NCBI RefSeq assembly: GCF_018860365.1
Contig: NZ_JAHKPO010000025.1
Coordinates: forward strand, 23,938 to 87,937
Reading direction: 5' to 3'
Source of the DNA: Arenibacter algicola
GTDB lineage: Bacteria > Bacteroidota > Bacteroidia > Flavobacteriales > Flavobacteriaceae
Length of the DNA: 64,000 nucleotides
Shown here: positions 40,072-49,367 of the stretch, piece after piece
How the letters are laid out: each line of letters begins with the position of its first letter
Position numbering within the stretch: the first letter of the stretch is position 1
Notes under the pieces: model-generated
Databases searched by the model: none
Told to the model about the DNA's origin: nothing
What the model saw: the letters and a program-made list of their open reading frames with translations, nothing else
Translations under genes and position numbers: made by a program

Positions 40072-40533
40072 TTAATCACAGCCCTCTTTTCTTCTAGTAT
40101 CGATCAAATATATAATTTTCCAAGCGCCTTGGTCATTAAACAATTGAAAGGAATTTACACCGCAATGGCTAAAATTATCGTTTACCCAAAATTCGTAGTT
40201 GGTCCATGCATTGGCCATGGCACCATCAATTTGAATATTATAGGACATTATTTTTTCTTCAAATTTTGTGGTGGCGGGTATGGATACTATAGATTTTAAA
40301 AAATGGTTAAAATCATCGGTTTTCACCACTTCCCTCCCATCTGCATCCTTTCCTATGGTCTGTAGCACAATATCCTTGGAAACCGTTTCCTTTAATGCCA
40401 TTGAATCCTGTTGGTGAAAGGCCTCAAAAAATGCTTCTATGGTCCTTTTAACCATCTTCTCCGCATTATTCTGGGCATTGCCAAAATTAAATGCCATCAA
40501 CAAAACTAAAAAGAAAAGCCTAGTATTATTCAT
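40072..40533 (-). CDS. Exported SnoaL/NTF2-like protein
   Basis: 153 residues: signal peptide (FNFGNAQ cleavage region near 20) and one cone-like NTF2 domain with an N-terminal helix (VKRTIEAFFEAFHQQDSMALKETVSKD) and the C-terminal sheet (AWTNYEFWVND, HCGVNSFQLFNDQGAWKIIYLIDTRR). The fold serves many small-molecule enzymes and binding proteins; no specific activity can be given. Transcribed away from panB. Confidence 0.8.
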   Translation of the reverse strand: MNNTRLFFLVLLMAFNFGNAQNNAEKMVKRTIEAFFEAFHQQDSMALKETVSKDIVLQTIGKDADGREVVKTDDFNHFLKSIVSIPATTKFEEKIMSYNIQIDGAMANAWTNYEFWVNDNFSHCGVNSFQLFNDQGAWKIIYLIDTRRKEGCD

Positions 40534-40655
40534 ATTTATAAGGTCTTGACCGTCATATAAAAATAATCAAAAAATAAAAAATTGGGAACTAACTATTGCT
40601 AGATTCACAATTTTTGGAACAAATCATTACTTTTATCCCACCAAATACAATTTAG

Positions 40656-41474
40656 ATGTCCGCTACCAAAAAAGAATACAAAAGAGTAACTGTCAAATCT
40701 CTCGTTGATATGAAAAAAAACGGAGAGAAAATTTCCATGTTAACGGCTTATGATTATTCTATGGCAAAAATTGTCGATGCTGCCAATGTGGATGTAATAT
40801 TGGTGGGAGATTCTGCCAGTAATGTTATGGCCGGACATGAAACCACCCTGCCCATTACCTTAGACCAAATGATCTATCATGCCTCTTCTGTAATACGGGC
40901 GGTAAACCGGGCCCTAGTGGTTGTAGACATACCTTTCGGAAGTTATCAAAGTGATCCAAAAGAGGCATTGCGCTCCGCCATCCGAATCATGAAAGAAAGT
41001 GGTGCCCATGCCGTAAAGGTAGAAGGTGGACAGGAAATAAAGGAATCTGTAAAAAGAATTCTAAACGCAGGCATACCGGTAATGGGACATTTGGGCCTAA
41101 CCCCCCAATCCATTTATAAATTTGGCACTTACAATGTAAGGGCCAAAGAGGAAGACGAAGCACATAAACTCATTGAAGATGCCAAACTTTTGGAAAAAAT
41201 GGGATGTTTTGCAATAGTTCTTGAAAAAATACCCGCCAAATTGGCCAAGGAAGTAGCAGAAAGTGTCTCCATTCCCATTATAGGCATTGGGGCAGGTAAT
41301 GGTGTAGATGGCCAAGTACTGGTAATTCACGACCTCTTGGGAATAACCCAGGAATTTAATCCAAGATTCTTGCGGAGGTATCTTAACTTATTTGAGGAAA
41401 TGGGCAATGCTATTTCCAAGTATGTAGACGATGTAAAAACGAGGGACTTCCCAAGTGACGAGGAGCAATACTAA
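40656..41474 (+). CDS. panB: 3-Methyl-2-oxobutanoate hydroxymethyltransferase
   Basis: 272 residues. Typical PanB sequence: [14 protein letters not shown] near 26-39, [17 protein letters not shown] near 45-61 with the Mg-binding Asp, VDIPFGSY near 89-96, [10 protein letters not shown] near 113, GHLGLTPQS near 137-145 and [15 protein letters not shown] near 208-222. It adds a hydroxymethyl group from methylene-tetrahydrofolate to 2-oxoisovalerate, the first step to pantothenate and coenzyme A. The next gene follows 79 bases later on the same strand. Confidence 0.97.
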   Translation: MSATKKEYKRVTVKSLVDMKKNGEKISMLTAYDYSMAKIVDAANVDVILVGDSASNVMAGHETTLPITLDQMIYHASSVIRAVNRALVVVDIPFGSYQSDPKEALRSAIRIMKESGAHAVKVEGGQEIKESVKRILNAGIPVMGHLGLTPQSIYKFGTYNVRAKEEDEAHKLIEDAKLLEKMGCFAIVLEKIPAKLAKEVAESVSIPIIGIGAGNGVDGQVLVIHDLLGITQEFNPRFLRRYLNLFEEMGNAISKYVDDVKTRDFPSDEEQY

Positions 41475-41512
41475 AGAGGCAACAGATATCCCGTATAGGG
41501 TCTGCCCTTTAT
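41475..41512 (+). terminator. Possible terminator after panB
   Basis: GGC(A)/(T)GCC and CCC/GGG segments from 41478 to 41506 can fold into an imperfect stem followed by CTTTATT. Bulges make it uncertain. Confidence 0.35.
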
Positions 41513-41553
41513 TGCGCGAACGGCCTATGAACTAGATAATCAATTCTATACAA

Positions 41554-42252
41554 GTGTCCACTAAAACAATTTCTACCCCTGAGAATCTTCAGGTTTTATA
41601 CGAGGATAACCACCTTATAGCCATTAATAAAAGGGCTGGCGATATAGTGCAGGGCGATAAAACCGGGGACACTCCGCTAAGTGAGGTTGTAAAACAGTAT
41701 ATAAAGACTAAACACAACAAACCTGGGAACGTTTATTTAGGGGTGGCACACCGGTTAGATAGGCCAACCACAGGAATTGTGGTCTTTGCCAAAACCTCAA
41801 AGGCCCTGCCAAGGCTCAACAAATTGTTTGCTGAAAAAGATGCCCAAAAGACCTATTGGGCGGTAGTCAATAAAATGCCCGATAAGGAAGCGGATACCTT
41901 GACGCATTGGTTGAAACGCAATCCTAAACAGAATAAATCCTACGCCCATAAAAAGGAAGTTCCAGATAGCAAAAAAGCCATTTTAGACTATAAGGTCATT
42001 AAGCACCTAGACCGGTATTTTTTATTGGAAATCGATTTAAAAACAGGACGGCACCATCAAATTAGGGCACAATTGGCAGCTATTGGATGTGTCATAAAAG
42101 GGGATTTAAAATACGGGGCAGACCGTAGCAATAAAGACGGTAGCATACATCTTCATGCCAGAAGCCTTTCTTTTATACATCCCGTAAAGAAAGAATTGTT
42201 GCAACTTATAGCGCCACCGCCTGAGGACAGCGTTTGGAACGCCTGTAAGTAA
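41554..42252 (+). CDS. RluA-family 23S rRNA/tRNA pseudouridine synthase
   Basis: 232 residues with a GTG start; an in-frame stop lies just upstream and no ATG is available near the N-terminus, so GTG is well supported. The catalytic motif GVAHRLDRPTTGIVVF near 66-81 carries the essential Asp, and GRHHQIRAQLA near 171-181 is the C-terminal RluA signature. There is no S4 domain, as in the RluA/RluC-like short forms. It isomerises specific uridines in rRNA or tRNA; the target cannot be told from sequence. Confidence 0.92.
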   Translation: MSTKTISTPENLQVLYEDNHLIAINKRAGDIVQGDKTGDTPLSEVVKQYIKTKHNKPGNVYLGVAHRLDRPTTGIVVFAKTSKALPRLNKLFAEKDAQKTYWAVVNKMPDKEADTLTHWLKRNPKQNKSYAHKKEVPDSKKAILDYKVIKHLDRYFLLEIDLKTGRHHQIRAQLAAIGCVIKGDLKYGADRSNKDGSIHLHARSLSFIHPVKKELLQLIAPPPEDSVWNACK

Positions 42253-42440
42253 ATTACCTCAGGGCAATGAGACATCGGAAGTAAACTGCAGACAACATTC
42301 CACACCCTCCCGTTCTGTTTGGGCGGGCCTGCCCGAACGGAACGGGCGGGCGTCAGAGCATTCAAATCCCTCTTAGTGATTAAATTTTCATTACCTTTAA
42401 CAAAGGCCATATTACTGTGGCCAACGTAAAAAATATTTCC

Positions 42441-42965
42441 ATGGACAAAACAACACTATTTATTTTTGGTATGATGTTATTGGTCTCTTGTGGAAGTTAC
42501 AATTCTATAGATACCTTTTATGAGGCCCATAAAAATGACAACCAGGTTACCGCCATCCGCGTACCCCATTTTATGATATCCCTATTAAGCAATATATCGC
42601 CAGAAATAAATGCATTGATAGGAGATACCAAAGATTTGAGGTATATGCAGTTTCCCGTAGAAACTCCTGCAAAGGCCGATTTTCTGAACAAGCAAATGAA
42701 CGGAATTACAGGAAATTCCTTTATCGAGATTTTTCGCAAAAATGATGATTTAAAACGTTCCGTGGTTTCCGTAAGGGAACGCAAAAATTCTGTCAAGGAA
42801 ATTTTAATCTTCAACAATAATAACAAAACGGGTTCATTTCTGTATTTTAATGGAAATTTCGACCCCGTTAAAGTAAGAGGAATGGCCAAAAACAACGAGT
42901 TCGAAAAACTTACCGAAAGCCTGACCAAGGAGTATAATCCAAATACTTCCGGTATAAATAAATAG
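42441..42965 (+). CDS. DUF4252 lipoprotein
   Basis: 174 residues from the ATG at 42441, which yields a lipoprotein signal with lipobox LLVSC (Cys about 17); the GTG at 42417 would lengthen the N-terminus without benefit. The remainder (FYEAHKNDNQVTAIRVP, then IEIFRKNDDLKRSVVSVRE and a basic, polar C-terminus) resembles the DUF4252 family common in Bacteroidota and of unknown function. It ends eight bases before the converging permease gene. Confidence 0.75.
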   Translation: MDKTTLFIFGMMLLVSCGSYNSIDTFYEAHKNDNQVTAIRVPHFMISLLSNISPEINALIGDTKDLRYMQFPVETPAKADFLNKQMNGITGNSFIEIFRKNDDLKRSVVSVRERKNSVKEILIFNNNNKTGSFLYFNGNFDPVKVRGMAKNNEFEKLTESLTKEYNPNTSGINK

Positions 42966-42973
42966 TATAGAAT

Positions 42974-43834
42974 TTATTTGTAAGACCTTACACTCTCAAT
43001 AACTACTGAGCTTAAAATAAGTATCCCTCCCATTACCGTTGTCCAACTCGGAATTTCCGAAAGAAAAACCACCCCTATCAATATTCCGTATACCGGTTGC
43101 ACACTACTTAAGATACTCACCGTAGTAATGCTAAAGTGCTTAAAACAATTGAGGAACAAGGTATGCCCAATAGCGGTAGTGAACAGGGCCAATGTTAAAA
43201 GTGCCGGCCATTGATCGGCAATAGCATCCACATTATAAATAAAAAATGCCGGTGCCAAAATAAACCCTACTATGCCCGTTTGATAGGTCATCATTAAGGA
43301 TCCGTTGTAATGGGCCGCCCTGGACTTTAAGATAATATTTCTGATAGCATAGACCAGTGCCGAAAAAACACCAAGACCCACGGCCACAATATGCGAATTG
43401 CCGGTTTCAAAGTCGGGAGCCAACAAATAGATCCCAGCCAATACCAAAAGTCCCAGAACAAAATGAATTCTTTGGAACGACGTTTTTAAAATCAAAGGTT
43501 CCAATAAGGCAGTTATGATAGGGTACGTAAACATGGACAACATGCCAATGGCCACACTGGAAAGCTGCAGGGCATAGAAATAGGTCAACCAATGAATCCC
43601 CATGAAAATACCACTTAAAAAAATAATAGGGTAATCTTTTTTGGCAATGCGGAACGAAATTTTCTTCCATTTACAATAGAGCAACAGAAACAAAAATGCC
43701 AAGCCGGCCCTACTAGCTATGGTAACGGGTACCGGCAACTGTACATATCTACCCAGAGCTCCTGAAGTACTTATAAAAATCATGGCCAGATTAATCTCCA
43801 GCAGATGGTTTATGTGAAGGCTTTTGCTTTTCAA
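42974..43834 (-). CDS. EamA/DMT-superfamily permease
   Basis: 286 residues with ten hydrophobic segments arranged as two EamA repeats of five. It belongs to the drug/metabolite transporter superfamily; members export amino acids, nucleotides or drugs, and the cargo is not predictable. The start is nine bases after the stop of the TPR-like gene, so these two minus-strand genes form an operon. Confidence 0.88.
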   Translation of the reverse strand: MKSKSLHINHLLEINLAMIFISTSGALGRYVQLPVPVTIASRAGLAFLFLLLYCKWKKISFRIAKKDYPIIFLSGIFMGIHWLTYFYALQLSSVAIGMLSMFTYPIITALLEPLILKTSFQRIHFVLGLLVLAGIYLLAPDFETGNSHIVAVGLGVFSALVYAIRNIILKSRAAHYNGSLMMTYQTGIVGFILAPAFFIYNVDAIADQWPALLTLALFTTAIGHTLFLNCFKHFSITTVSILSSVQPVYGILIGVVFLSEIPSWTTVMGGILILSSVVIESVRSYK

Positions 43835-43843
43835 GAATATATT

Positions 43844-45388
43844 TTATCTGGTAACGGACATGGCCTTCTCCTTAATAATTTGTGCTACGGGTTTATTTTG
43901 TAGATGACTTTCCAACCAAGAAATAATATCCAAATATAAGAAAGCTCGTTTTTCATAGGGATGGTTTTCATATTTCTTTAATTCATCGTACAGCTTTTGA
44001 AACTCATTGGGCAGCTCATGGGGGAAAATATCGCCCAAGCGTCTTAAAAATTTGATCATTTCTTTTTGTACGGCGTGTAGATCGTTCATTTTTAACAGGA
44101 ACTTATAGGTGCTTTTCAACTGCACTTCCAAATGATAGTCCATACCGGCCTCATAATGGGCAATTAGACTTAGCACTCGGGCAAAGCACATTAAATCTTC
44201 CCGCATTTTCAGGTTCTTATTATTAATGATCCTCTTTAAATACTGAATACAGGTTTTGTTGTCCCCATTTCCAAAATAAAGACAGGCAATCTTATAGTAC
44301 AATACCATGACGTGATGCTGGTCTATCCTGTCCTTATGTTTATTGATTCCGTATTCTACGATTTTGACCAAATAAAGGCCCTTTTCAAAATTGCCTTCCA
44401 GGAAATGAAGGTTTAGTTTATTTAAATTGATATATAAAAAGGCCAAGGACGCTATATTGTCATTGTCCGGAAATTCCTTGCTTCCCACAATTTTTTCCAA
44501 TTTCTCCAAGGTTTCCTTGAATTGGGAGCTATATTTTACATAAAATAAGGATTCCAACAAATAATGGTTTCCCTTCAAAAAGAATACGGGGTTTAAATAG
44601 ATCATTTCCTTATTATCATAAAATAGATCTACCCATTTACTGGAATACTTATAGCAGGACAAAAAATCCTGGGTCAGAAAACTGTACCAGAGATGTGCCT
44701 TGTACAACCAAAGCTTTTCCCTAAAACCCAGGTCTTCAATATTATATTTGGGCAAGTGCTTGTCAAAATATTTCTGAACCCTTTTAATATCCTCATCGCT
44801 TCTAACATAGCCAATTTTTAACATTTGCCCATATAGCTGAAGAGCCAGGTTGGATAATTTACTGGTAATTACATTTTGTGCCGAAAGTTGCTTGGCCTGT
44901 ACTGCCAGTTCATCAGCCCTGTCCGGGATACTACGGGTAATATACTGGGTCTCTATCAACTTCTCAAATTCAACAATTTCATAGGCCACATTCTTCTCCT
45001 CATTTTCAATTGCGGTAGCCTTGGCCTTATCCAATATTTTAAGACTCTGCTTATAAAGTCCCTTTTGGTAAAGAATTGTAGCAAAATCCAATTGCTCACG
45101 GATCTGAACCCTTATATTCTGATTTACCGGGTTTAACCTAAGGCTCACCAAGATCTGTTTGTATAGATGGGCCTTTAAGTTGGACAATTGGGCCTTCTTT
45201 ACAATCCCATTCTCCAGTATTAATTTTTCATCATATACCTTAATTTTATCCATTAAATTAAAAAGCGCAAGAAATTTGGCATCGGTATTCACTCCCAAGC
45301 GCCCAACATACAATTTAAATTGTCGTTTCTCTGACTTGGAAAGTGATTTGACCAAAACGAATAATGCATCTTTATGAGCATTTGTCAT
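43844..45388 (-). CDS. Large helical TPR-like protein, function unknown
   Basis: 514 residues, soluble, almost wholly alpha-helical with repeated helix pairs such as LYQKGLYKQSLKILDKAKATA near 111-131 that fit degenerate tetratricopeptide repeats. It starts with a conserved SLSKSEKRQFKLYV stretch seen in a Bacteroidota-specific family of this length. No enzyme motif, signal peptide or membrane segment is visible. It probably mediates protein contacts in the cytosol. Divergent from leuA with 147 bases between. Confidence 0.7.
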   Translation of the reverse strand: MTNAHKDALFVLVKSLSKSEKRQFKLYVGRLGVNTDAKFLALFNLMDKIKVYDEKLILENGIVKKAQLSNLKAHLYKQILVSLRLNPVNQNIRVQIREQLDFATILYQKGLYKQSLKILDKAKATAIENEEKNVAYEIVEFEKLIETQYITRSIPDRADELAVQAKQLSAQNVITSKLSNLALQLYGQMLKIGYVRSDEDIKRVQKYFDKHLPKYNIEDLGFREKLWLYKAHLWYSFLTQDFLSCYKYSSKWVDLFYDNKEMIYLNPVFFLKGNHYLLESLFYVKYSSQFKETLEKLEKIVGSKEFPDNDNIASLAFLYINLNKLNLHFLEGNFEKGLYLVKIVEYGINKHKDRIDQHHVMVLYYKIACLYFGNGDNKTCIQYLKRIINNKNLKMREDLMCFARVLSLIAHYEAGMDYHLEVQLKSTYKFLLKMNDLHAVQKEMIKFLRRLGDIFPHELPNEFQKLYDELKKYENHPYEKRAFLYLDIISWLESHLQNKPVAQIIKEKAMSVTR

Positions 45389-45535
45389 CGTAATAATAAA
45401 GGTTTATATAATTGATAATCAGTGTTTTAAATACTTCAAAAAGTTATTTAACGTTGTAAATGCTATTTTGCGATTAGGACTAGCAAACCTACTAGTACTA
45501 TATTCGTATAGCGCACATAAAATTACGTAAATATA

Positions 45536-46708
45536 ATGAGCAAAGAAAAGGTACATATTTTTGACACGACACTTAGAGATGGAGAGCAAGTCCCCGGATG
45601 TAAATTGGATACGGACCAAAAATTAATTATCGCTGAAAGACTTGATCTTTTAGGGGTAGATATTATAGAAGCGGGTTTTCCAATTTCCAGTCCAGGAGAT
45701 TTTAATTCTGTGCAGGAGATTTCAAAAATTGTAAAGAATGCAACGGTATGTGGACTTACGCGTGCTGTTAAAAAAGACATTGAAGTAGCGGCAGAGGCCT
45801 TAAAATATGCTAAAAGACCAAGGATACATACAGGTATCGGAACTTCGGAATCACATATTAAATTTAAGTTCAACTCTAACAAGGAGGCTATAATAGAACG
45901 GGCCGTAGAGGCGGTAAGTTATGCCAAATCCTTTGTTGAGGATGTAGAATTTTATGCCGAGGATGCAGGTAGAACGGATAACGAATTTTTGGCAAGGGTC
46001 TGTGAAGCAGTCGTTAAGGCCGGTGCAACGGTTTTAAATATTCCCGACACAACTGGTTATTGTTTGCCTGATGAATACGGAGCTAAAATAAAATACCTAA
46101 AAGAAAACGTAACTGGTATACATAAGGCTATTTTATCCTGTCATTGCCATAATGACCTGGGATTGGCAACCGCAAACTCCATAGCCGGCGTAATCAATGG
46201 TGCCAGACAAATTGAATGTACTATCAATGGTATTGGAGAACGGGCTGGGAACACTGCCCTAGAGGAAGTGGTAATGATCTTAAGACAACACCCTACCCTG
46301 AACCTTGACACCAATATCAATAGCAAATTGCTATACGATACCAGTCAGATGGTGTCCCAAAAAATGGGAGTGTACGTGCAACCCAACAAGGCCATAGTAG
46401 GTGCCAACGCATTTGCCCATAGCTCGGGGATTCATCAGGACGGAGTAATCAAAAATAGGGAGACCTATGAAATAATAGATCCAGCAGATGTTGGGGTAAA
46501 CGAGTCTTCCATTGTCCTTACCGCAAGAAGTGGTAGGGCGGCATTGGCCTATAGGGCAAAAAATGTAGGATACGAACTTACCAAGACCCAACTGGATGTG
46601 GTTTATCAGGAGTTTTTAAAATTTGCGGATAAGCAGAAAGAAATTTTTGACGAGGATATCCATGATATCATCATTGCCAGTGGCATTAAAATAAAAAGCA
46701 TAGCTTAA
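45536..46708 (+). CDS. leuA: 2-Isopropylmalate synthase, short form
   Basis: 390 residues. Metal and substrate motifs of the catalytic barrel are intact: DTTLRDGEQ at 10-18 and HCHND at 203-207, with [15 protein letters not shown] near 230 and [10 protein letters not shown] near 299. It lacks the C-terminal leucine-binding regulatory domain of the roughly 510-residue form, so feedback inhibition by leucine through that domain is not expected. Family members also include homocitrate and citramalate synthases; pairing with leuB supports leucine synthesis. Starts 147 bases from the divergent TPR-like gene. Confidence 0.88.
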   Translation: MSKEKVHIFDTTLRDGEQVPGCKLDTDQKLIIAERLDLLGVDIIEAGFPISSPGDFNSVQEISKIVKNATVCGLTRAVKKDIEVAAEALKYAKRPRIHTGIGTSESHIKFKFNSNKEAIIERAVEAVSYAKSFVEDVEFYAEDAGRTDNEFLARVCEAVVKAGATVLNIPDTTGYCLPDEYGAKIKYLKENVTGIHKAILSCHCHNDLGLATANSIAGVINGARQIECTINGIGERAGNTALEEVVMILRQHPTLNLDTNINSKLLYDTSQMVSQKMGVYVQPNKAIVGANAFAHSSGIHQDGVIKNRETYEIIDPADVGVNESSIVLTARSGRAALAYRAKNVGYELTKTQLDVVYQEFLKFADKQKEIFDEDIHDIIIASGIKIKSIA

Positions 46709-46709
46709 A

Positions 46710-47828
46710 ATGAATCTAAAGATTGCTCTTTTAGGGGGAGATGGAATTGGTCCTGAGGTCTTGGCACAGTCTGTAAAATGTTTGCAGGCCGTTGAGGAGA
46801 CCTTCAACCATCATTTCACCTATACAGAAGGGTTGATCGGAGCTGTTGCCATGGACAAATACGGCTCCCCCCTACCAAAGGAGACCATTGACCTTTGCAA
46901 GGCTTCAGATGCTATTCTTTTTGGGACCATAGGCACACTAAAATATGATGACAACCCAAGTGCAAGAGTACGCCCGGAACAAGGATTGCTTCAACTGCGC
47001 AGGGAATTGCAACTTTTTACCAATATTAGGCCCGTCAAGATTTTTCCAACTTTGGTGAATAAATCCCCTCTAAAAAAACACGTTATTTTTGGAACGGATT
47101 TCGTAATCTATCGTGAACTTACCGGTGGAATCTACTTCGGTGAAAAAAAACTTAGTGAAGACGGGACCGTTGCTTCGGATTTATGTGAATACTCCGAAAA
47201 GGAAATCAGTAGAATTGCCCATTTAGCCTTTAAGGCTGCCAAGAACAGACGTAAAAAATTGACATTGGTAGACAAGGCCAATGTTTTGGAGACCTCTAGG
47301 CTATGGCGCAAAGTTGTAACCAGAATATCTGAAAGCTATCCGGAAGTACAATTGGATTTTTTATTTGTGGATAATGCTGCCATGAAAATGATGTTGGATC
47401 CGAACGACTTTGATGTTATCCTGACCGATAATATGTTCGGCGACATTTTATCCGACCAAGGCAGTGCCATTTGCGGATCCAAGGGACTCCTGCCATCGGC
47501 CTCGATAGGCAATGAACATGCCATGTTTGAACCCTTTCACGGTTCCTACCCCCAGGCAGCTGGAAAAAATATAGCCAATCCCATAGCCTCCATATTATCT
47601 ACGGCCATGATGTTGAGCCATTTTGGAATGCATGAAGAGTCGCTGGCTGTAGTAATAGCGGTAGACAAGTCCATGAAAAAACATGTGGTTACCAAGGATT
47701 TGAACACTTCAAGCAAATATGGCACAAGTCAGGTAGGTGATTTTATTGCCGGAAACATCATAGATTCTGATGAGAACCACAATTATAATTACGAAAACAT
47801 AGGGTTGGGAAGATCTACCATTATCTAA
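46710..47828 (+). CDS. leuB: 3-Isopropylmalate dehydrogenase
   Basis: 372 residues, NAD-dependent beta-decarboxylating dehydrogenase. It shows LLGGDGIGPEV near 7-17, RVRPEQGLLQLRREL near 90-104, DKANVLETSRLW near 189-200, and the Mg/substrate Asp residues in DVILTDNMFGDILSD near 232-246, with EPFHGSYPQAAGKNIANP near 271-288 for NAD binding. It begins one base after leuA. The isomerase genes leuC and leuD, needed between these two steps, are not next to them. Confidence 0.93.
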   Translation: MNLKIALLGGDGIGPEVLAQSVKCLQAVEETFNHHFTYTEGLIGAVAMDKYGSPLPKETIDLCKASDAILFGTIGTLKYDDNPSARVRPEQGLLQLRRELQLFTNIRPVKIFPTLVNKSPLKKHVIFGTDFVIYRELTGGIYFGEKKLSEDGTVASDLCEYSEKEISRIAHLAFKAAKNRRKKLTLVDKANVLETSRLWRKVVTRISESYPEVQLDFLFVDNAAMKMMLDPNDFDVILTDNMFGDILSDQGSAICGSKGLLPSASIGNEHAMFEPFHGSYPQAAGKNIANPIASILSTAMMLSHFGMHEESLAVVIAVDKSMKKHVVTKDLNTSSKYGTSQVGDFIAGNIIDSDENHNYNYENIGLGRSTII

Positions 47829-47928
47829 TTGCCTCCAAGTATACATACTTTTTCATGGATTTTCCTCTTTCTTAAAAATAGGAAGGAAACTTCCAGCTAG
47901 TGTATCCCGTAATTTAAATCCGATTGCT

Positions 47929-49152
47929 TTATACCTCAAGAAGCTGAAGTATGAAGTTGTGAAAATCTTTCTTAAAACTGTCGTAATTACTTCCCGTTGC
48001 CGGACCGTTGAAACCCGTGTATATTTTTTGCACATCACCCCTTTTGTCTACAATTATTGTAGTTGGGAAGGATATTACGTGATTCAACATGGGCAATTTT
48101 TTTTGTGCCATTTCCTTGCTTATACCTCCATATTGTGCCAACAAAATGGGGTATTGGACCCCTATTCTATCTTTTAGTCTATCAATCGAATTAAAGGCGG
48201 CTTCCTTTGTTTTAGCGTACTCGAAAGCAAGGGCGATAACAGCTATTTTTTCCTTTGAATTTTTTTGTAGATAATCTACCAAAAACTTGGTTTCATCCAA
48301 ACAGTTTGGGCACCAGGTCCCCATAATCTGAACGATTACCACTTTATCCCTAAAAACAGGATCACTCAACGAAACCAAATTACCCTCGGAATCCGGGAAG
48401 GAAAAGCTTAGTTTGTCATGCCCTTTTTTCATATAGGTCAAGGTCTCGGAATTGGGCAACTTGTAGTTTTCGTTTCTTTTCGCCACAAAAAATTCCTTGG
48501 AATGATTTCCCGAGTAAAACACTCCCACCATGGTGCTATCCGTGATTTTGGCTTTAAATAAATATGCTCGGGCACCATCAAAAGTGGAAAACTTCACAGA
48601 GTCCGCACTATTGATTCCTTCCAAAAAACGATAATCCCCCGTAGCGGTCCTAAAAGTCCCGGAAACCTTGTCATCTACTTGTCTAAAGGTACCCTTGGCC
48701 ATGTAGCTCTTCTCATTTTCTGGCCTAAACTCCACCTCCCAGTCACCGGAAATATTGGTATTCGGAATACCTTCACTTTTAAAGCGCTCCTTAATTCCGT
48801 GGATAGCCCTAAAGGGCATAACCCTTTCTTCATTTTCCTTAATAAATTTTCCATTTATCTCATTGTCTGTAAATTTTCCTGCCAAGTATCCTTCAAAAAC
48901 CGGCATTCTAATAACCACCGAATCGCCCTTCACCTTTATTTCATCAATAAAAATAGTTTCATCTGCGTTGTACAATTCAATAGCGTAGCCCCCACTCCCG
49001 GTGTTCTTTAGTTTAAAATTGAAAGGCAAGCTTTGATCGTCACCCAGTTCCAATTCGGCCAACCAAATACCTTCTGCCAAAACAACGGCCTCAGAATCCT
49101 TACAGCTATTGAACAGTATAAATAGAATAAATATGAAGAAAATACGCCTCAT
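47929..49152 (-). CDS. TlpA-like thiol-disulfide oxidoreductase lipoprotein
   Basis: 407 residues. Lipobox LFNSC (Cys about 17). Residues 25-250 are a beta-rich, Bacteroidota-type N-terminal region; residues 262-405 are a thioredoxin-fold AhpC/TSA domain with the redox motif WCPNC near 297-301 (MGTWCPNCLDE) and a cis-Pro region near FPTTIIVDKRG. Likely reduces or transfers disulfides on periplasmic proteins. Converges on leuB with about 100 bases between them. Confidence 0.88.
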   Translation of the reverse strand: MRRIFFIFILFILFNSCKDSEAVVLAEGIWLAELELGDDQSLPFNFKLKNTGSGGYAIELYNADETIFIDEIKVKGDSVVIRMPVFEGYLAGKFTDNEINGKFIKENEERVMPFRAIHGIKERFKSEGIPNTNISGDWEVEFRPENEKSYMAKGTFRQVDDKVSGTFRTATGDYRFLEGINSADSVKFSTFDGARAYLFKAKITDSTMVGVFYSGNHSKEFFVAKRNENYKLPNSETLTYMKKGHDKLSFSFPDSEGNLVSLSDPVFRDKVVIVQIMGTWCPNCLDETKFLVDYLQKNSKEKIAVIALAFEYAKTKEAAFNSIDRLKDRIGVQYPILLAQYGGISKEMAQKKLPMLNHVISFPTTIIVDKRGDVQKIYTGFNGPATGSNYDSFKKDFHNFILQLLEV

Positions 49153-49317
49153 CTTAAATCATTAACAATTAAATTGAGGGGGAACCTCTCTTGAAGGGAA
49201 TTTTTGGCCCAATTCACAAGGTGGTCTCATGAAATGAAAAGAATGTTTGAAAAAACACGAAGTTAAGTAACAAAAATTTTTGGATAATAAAAAATAAAAC
49301 ATTCAATCAAATACGTA

Positions 49318-49348
49318 TTGAATGTCTTCTAGCATTGTTTTATATTTG
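49318..49348 (+). promoter_or_regulatory. Promoter of pheT (TTG-N20-TATATTTG)
   Basis: TTG at 49318-49320 and TATATTTG at 49341-49348 are separated by 20 bases, fitting the Bacteroidota housekeeping promoter. The start codon is 19 bases after the -7 element, so the leader is short. A palindrome with 8-bp arms CATTCAAT/ATTGAATG (49300-49307 and 49317-49324) overlaps the -33 element. Confidence 0.75.
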
Positions 49349-49367
49349 AGGTCTTTAAAAAAACTCG

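Noticed and set aside
39768..40097. 109-codon plus-strand frame
   Set aside because: Translated hairpin repeats; overlaps the tail of the SnoaL-like gene on the other strand.
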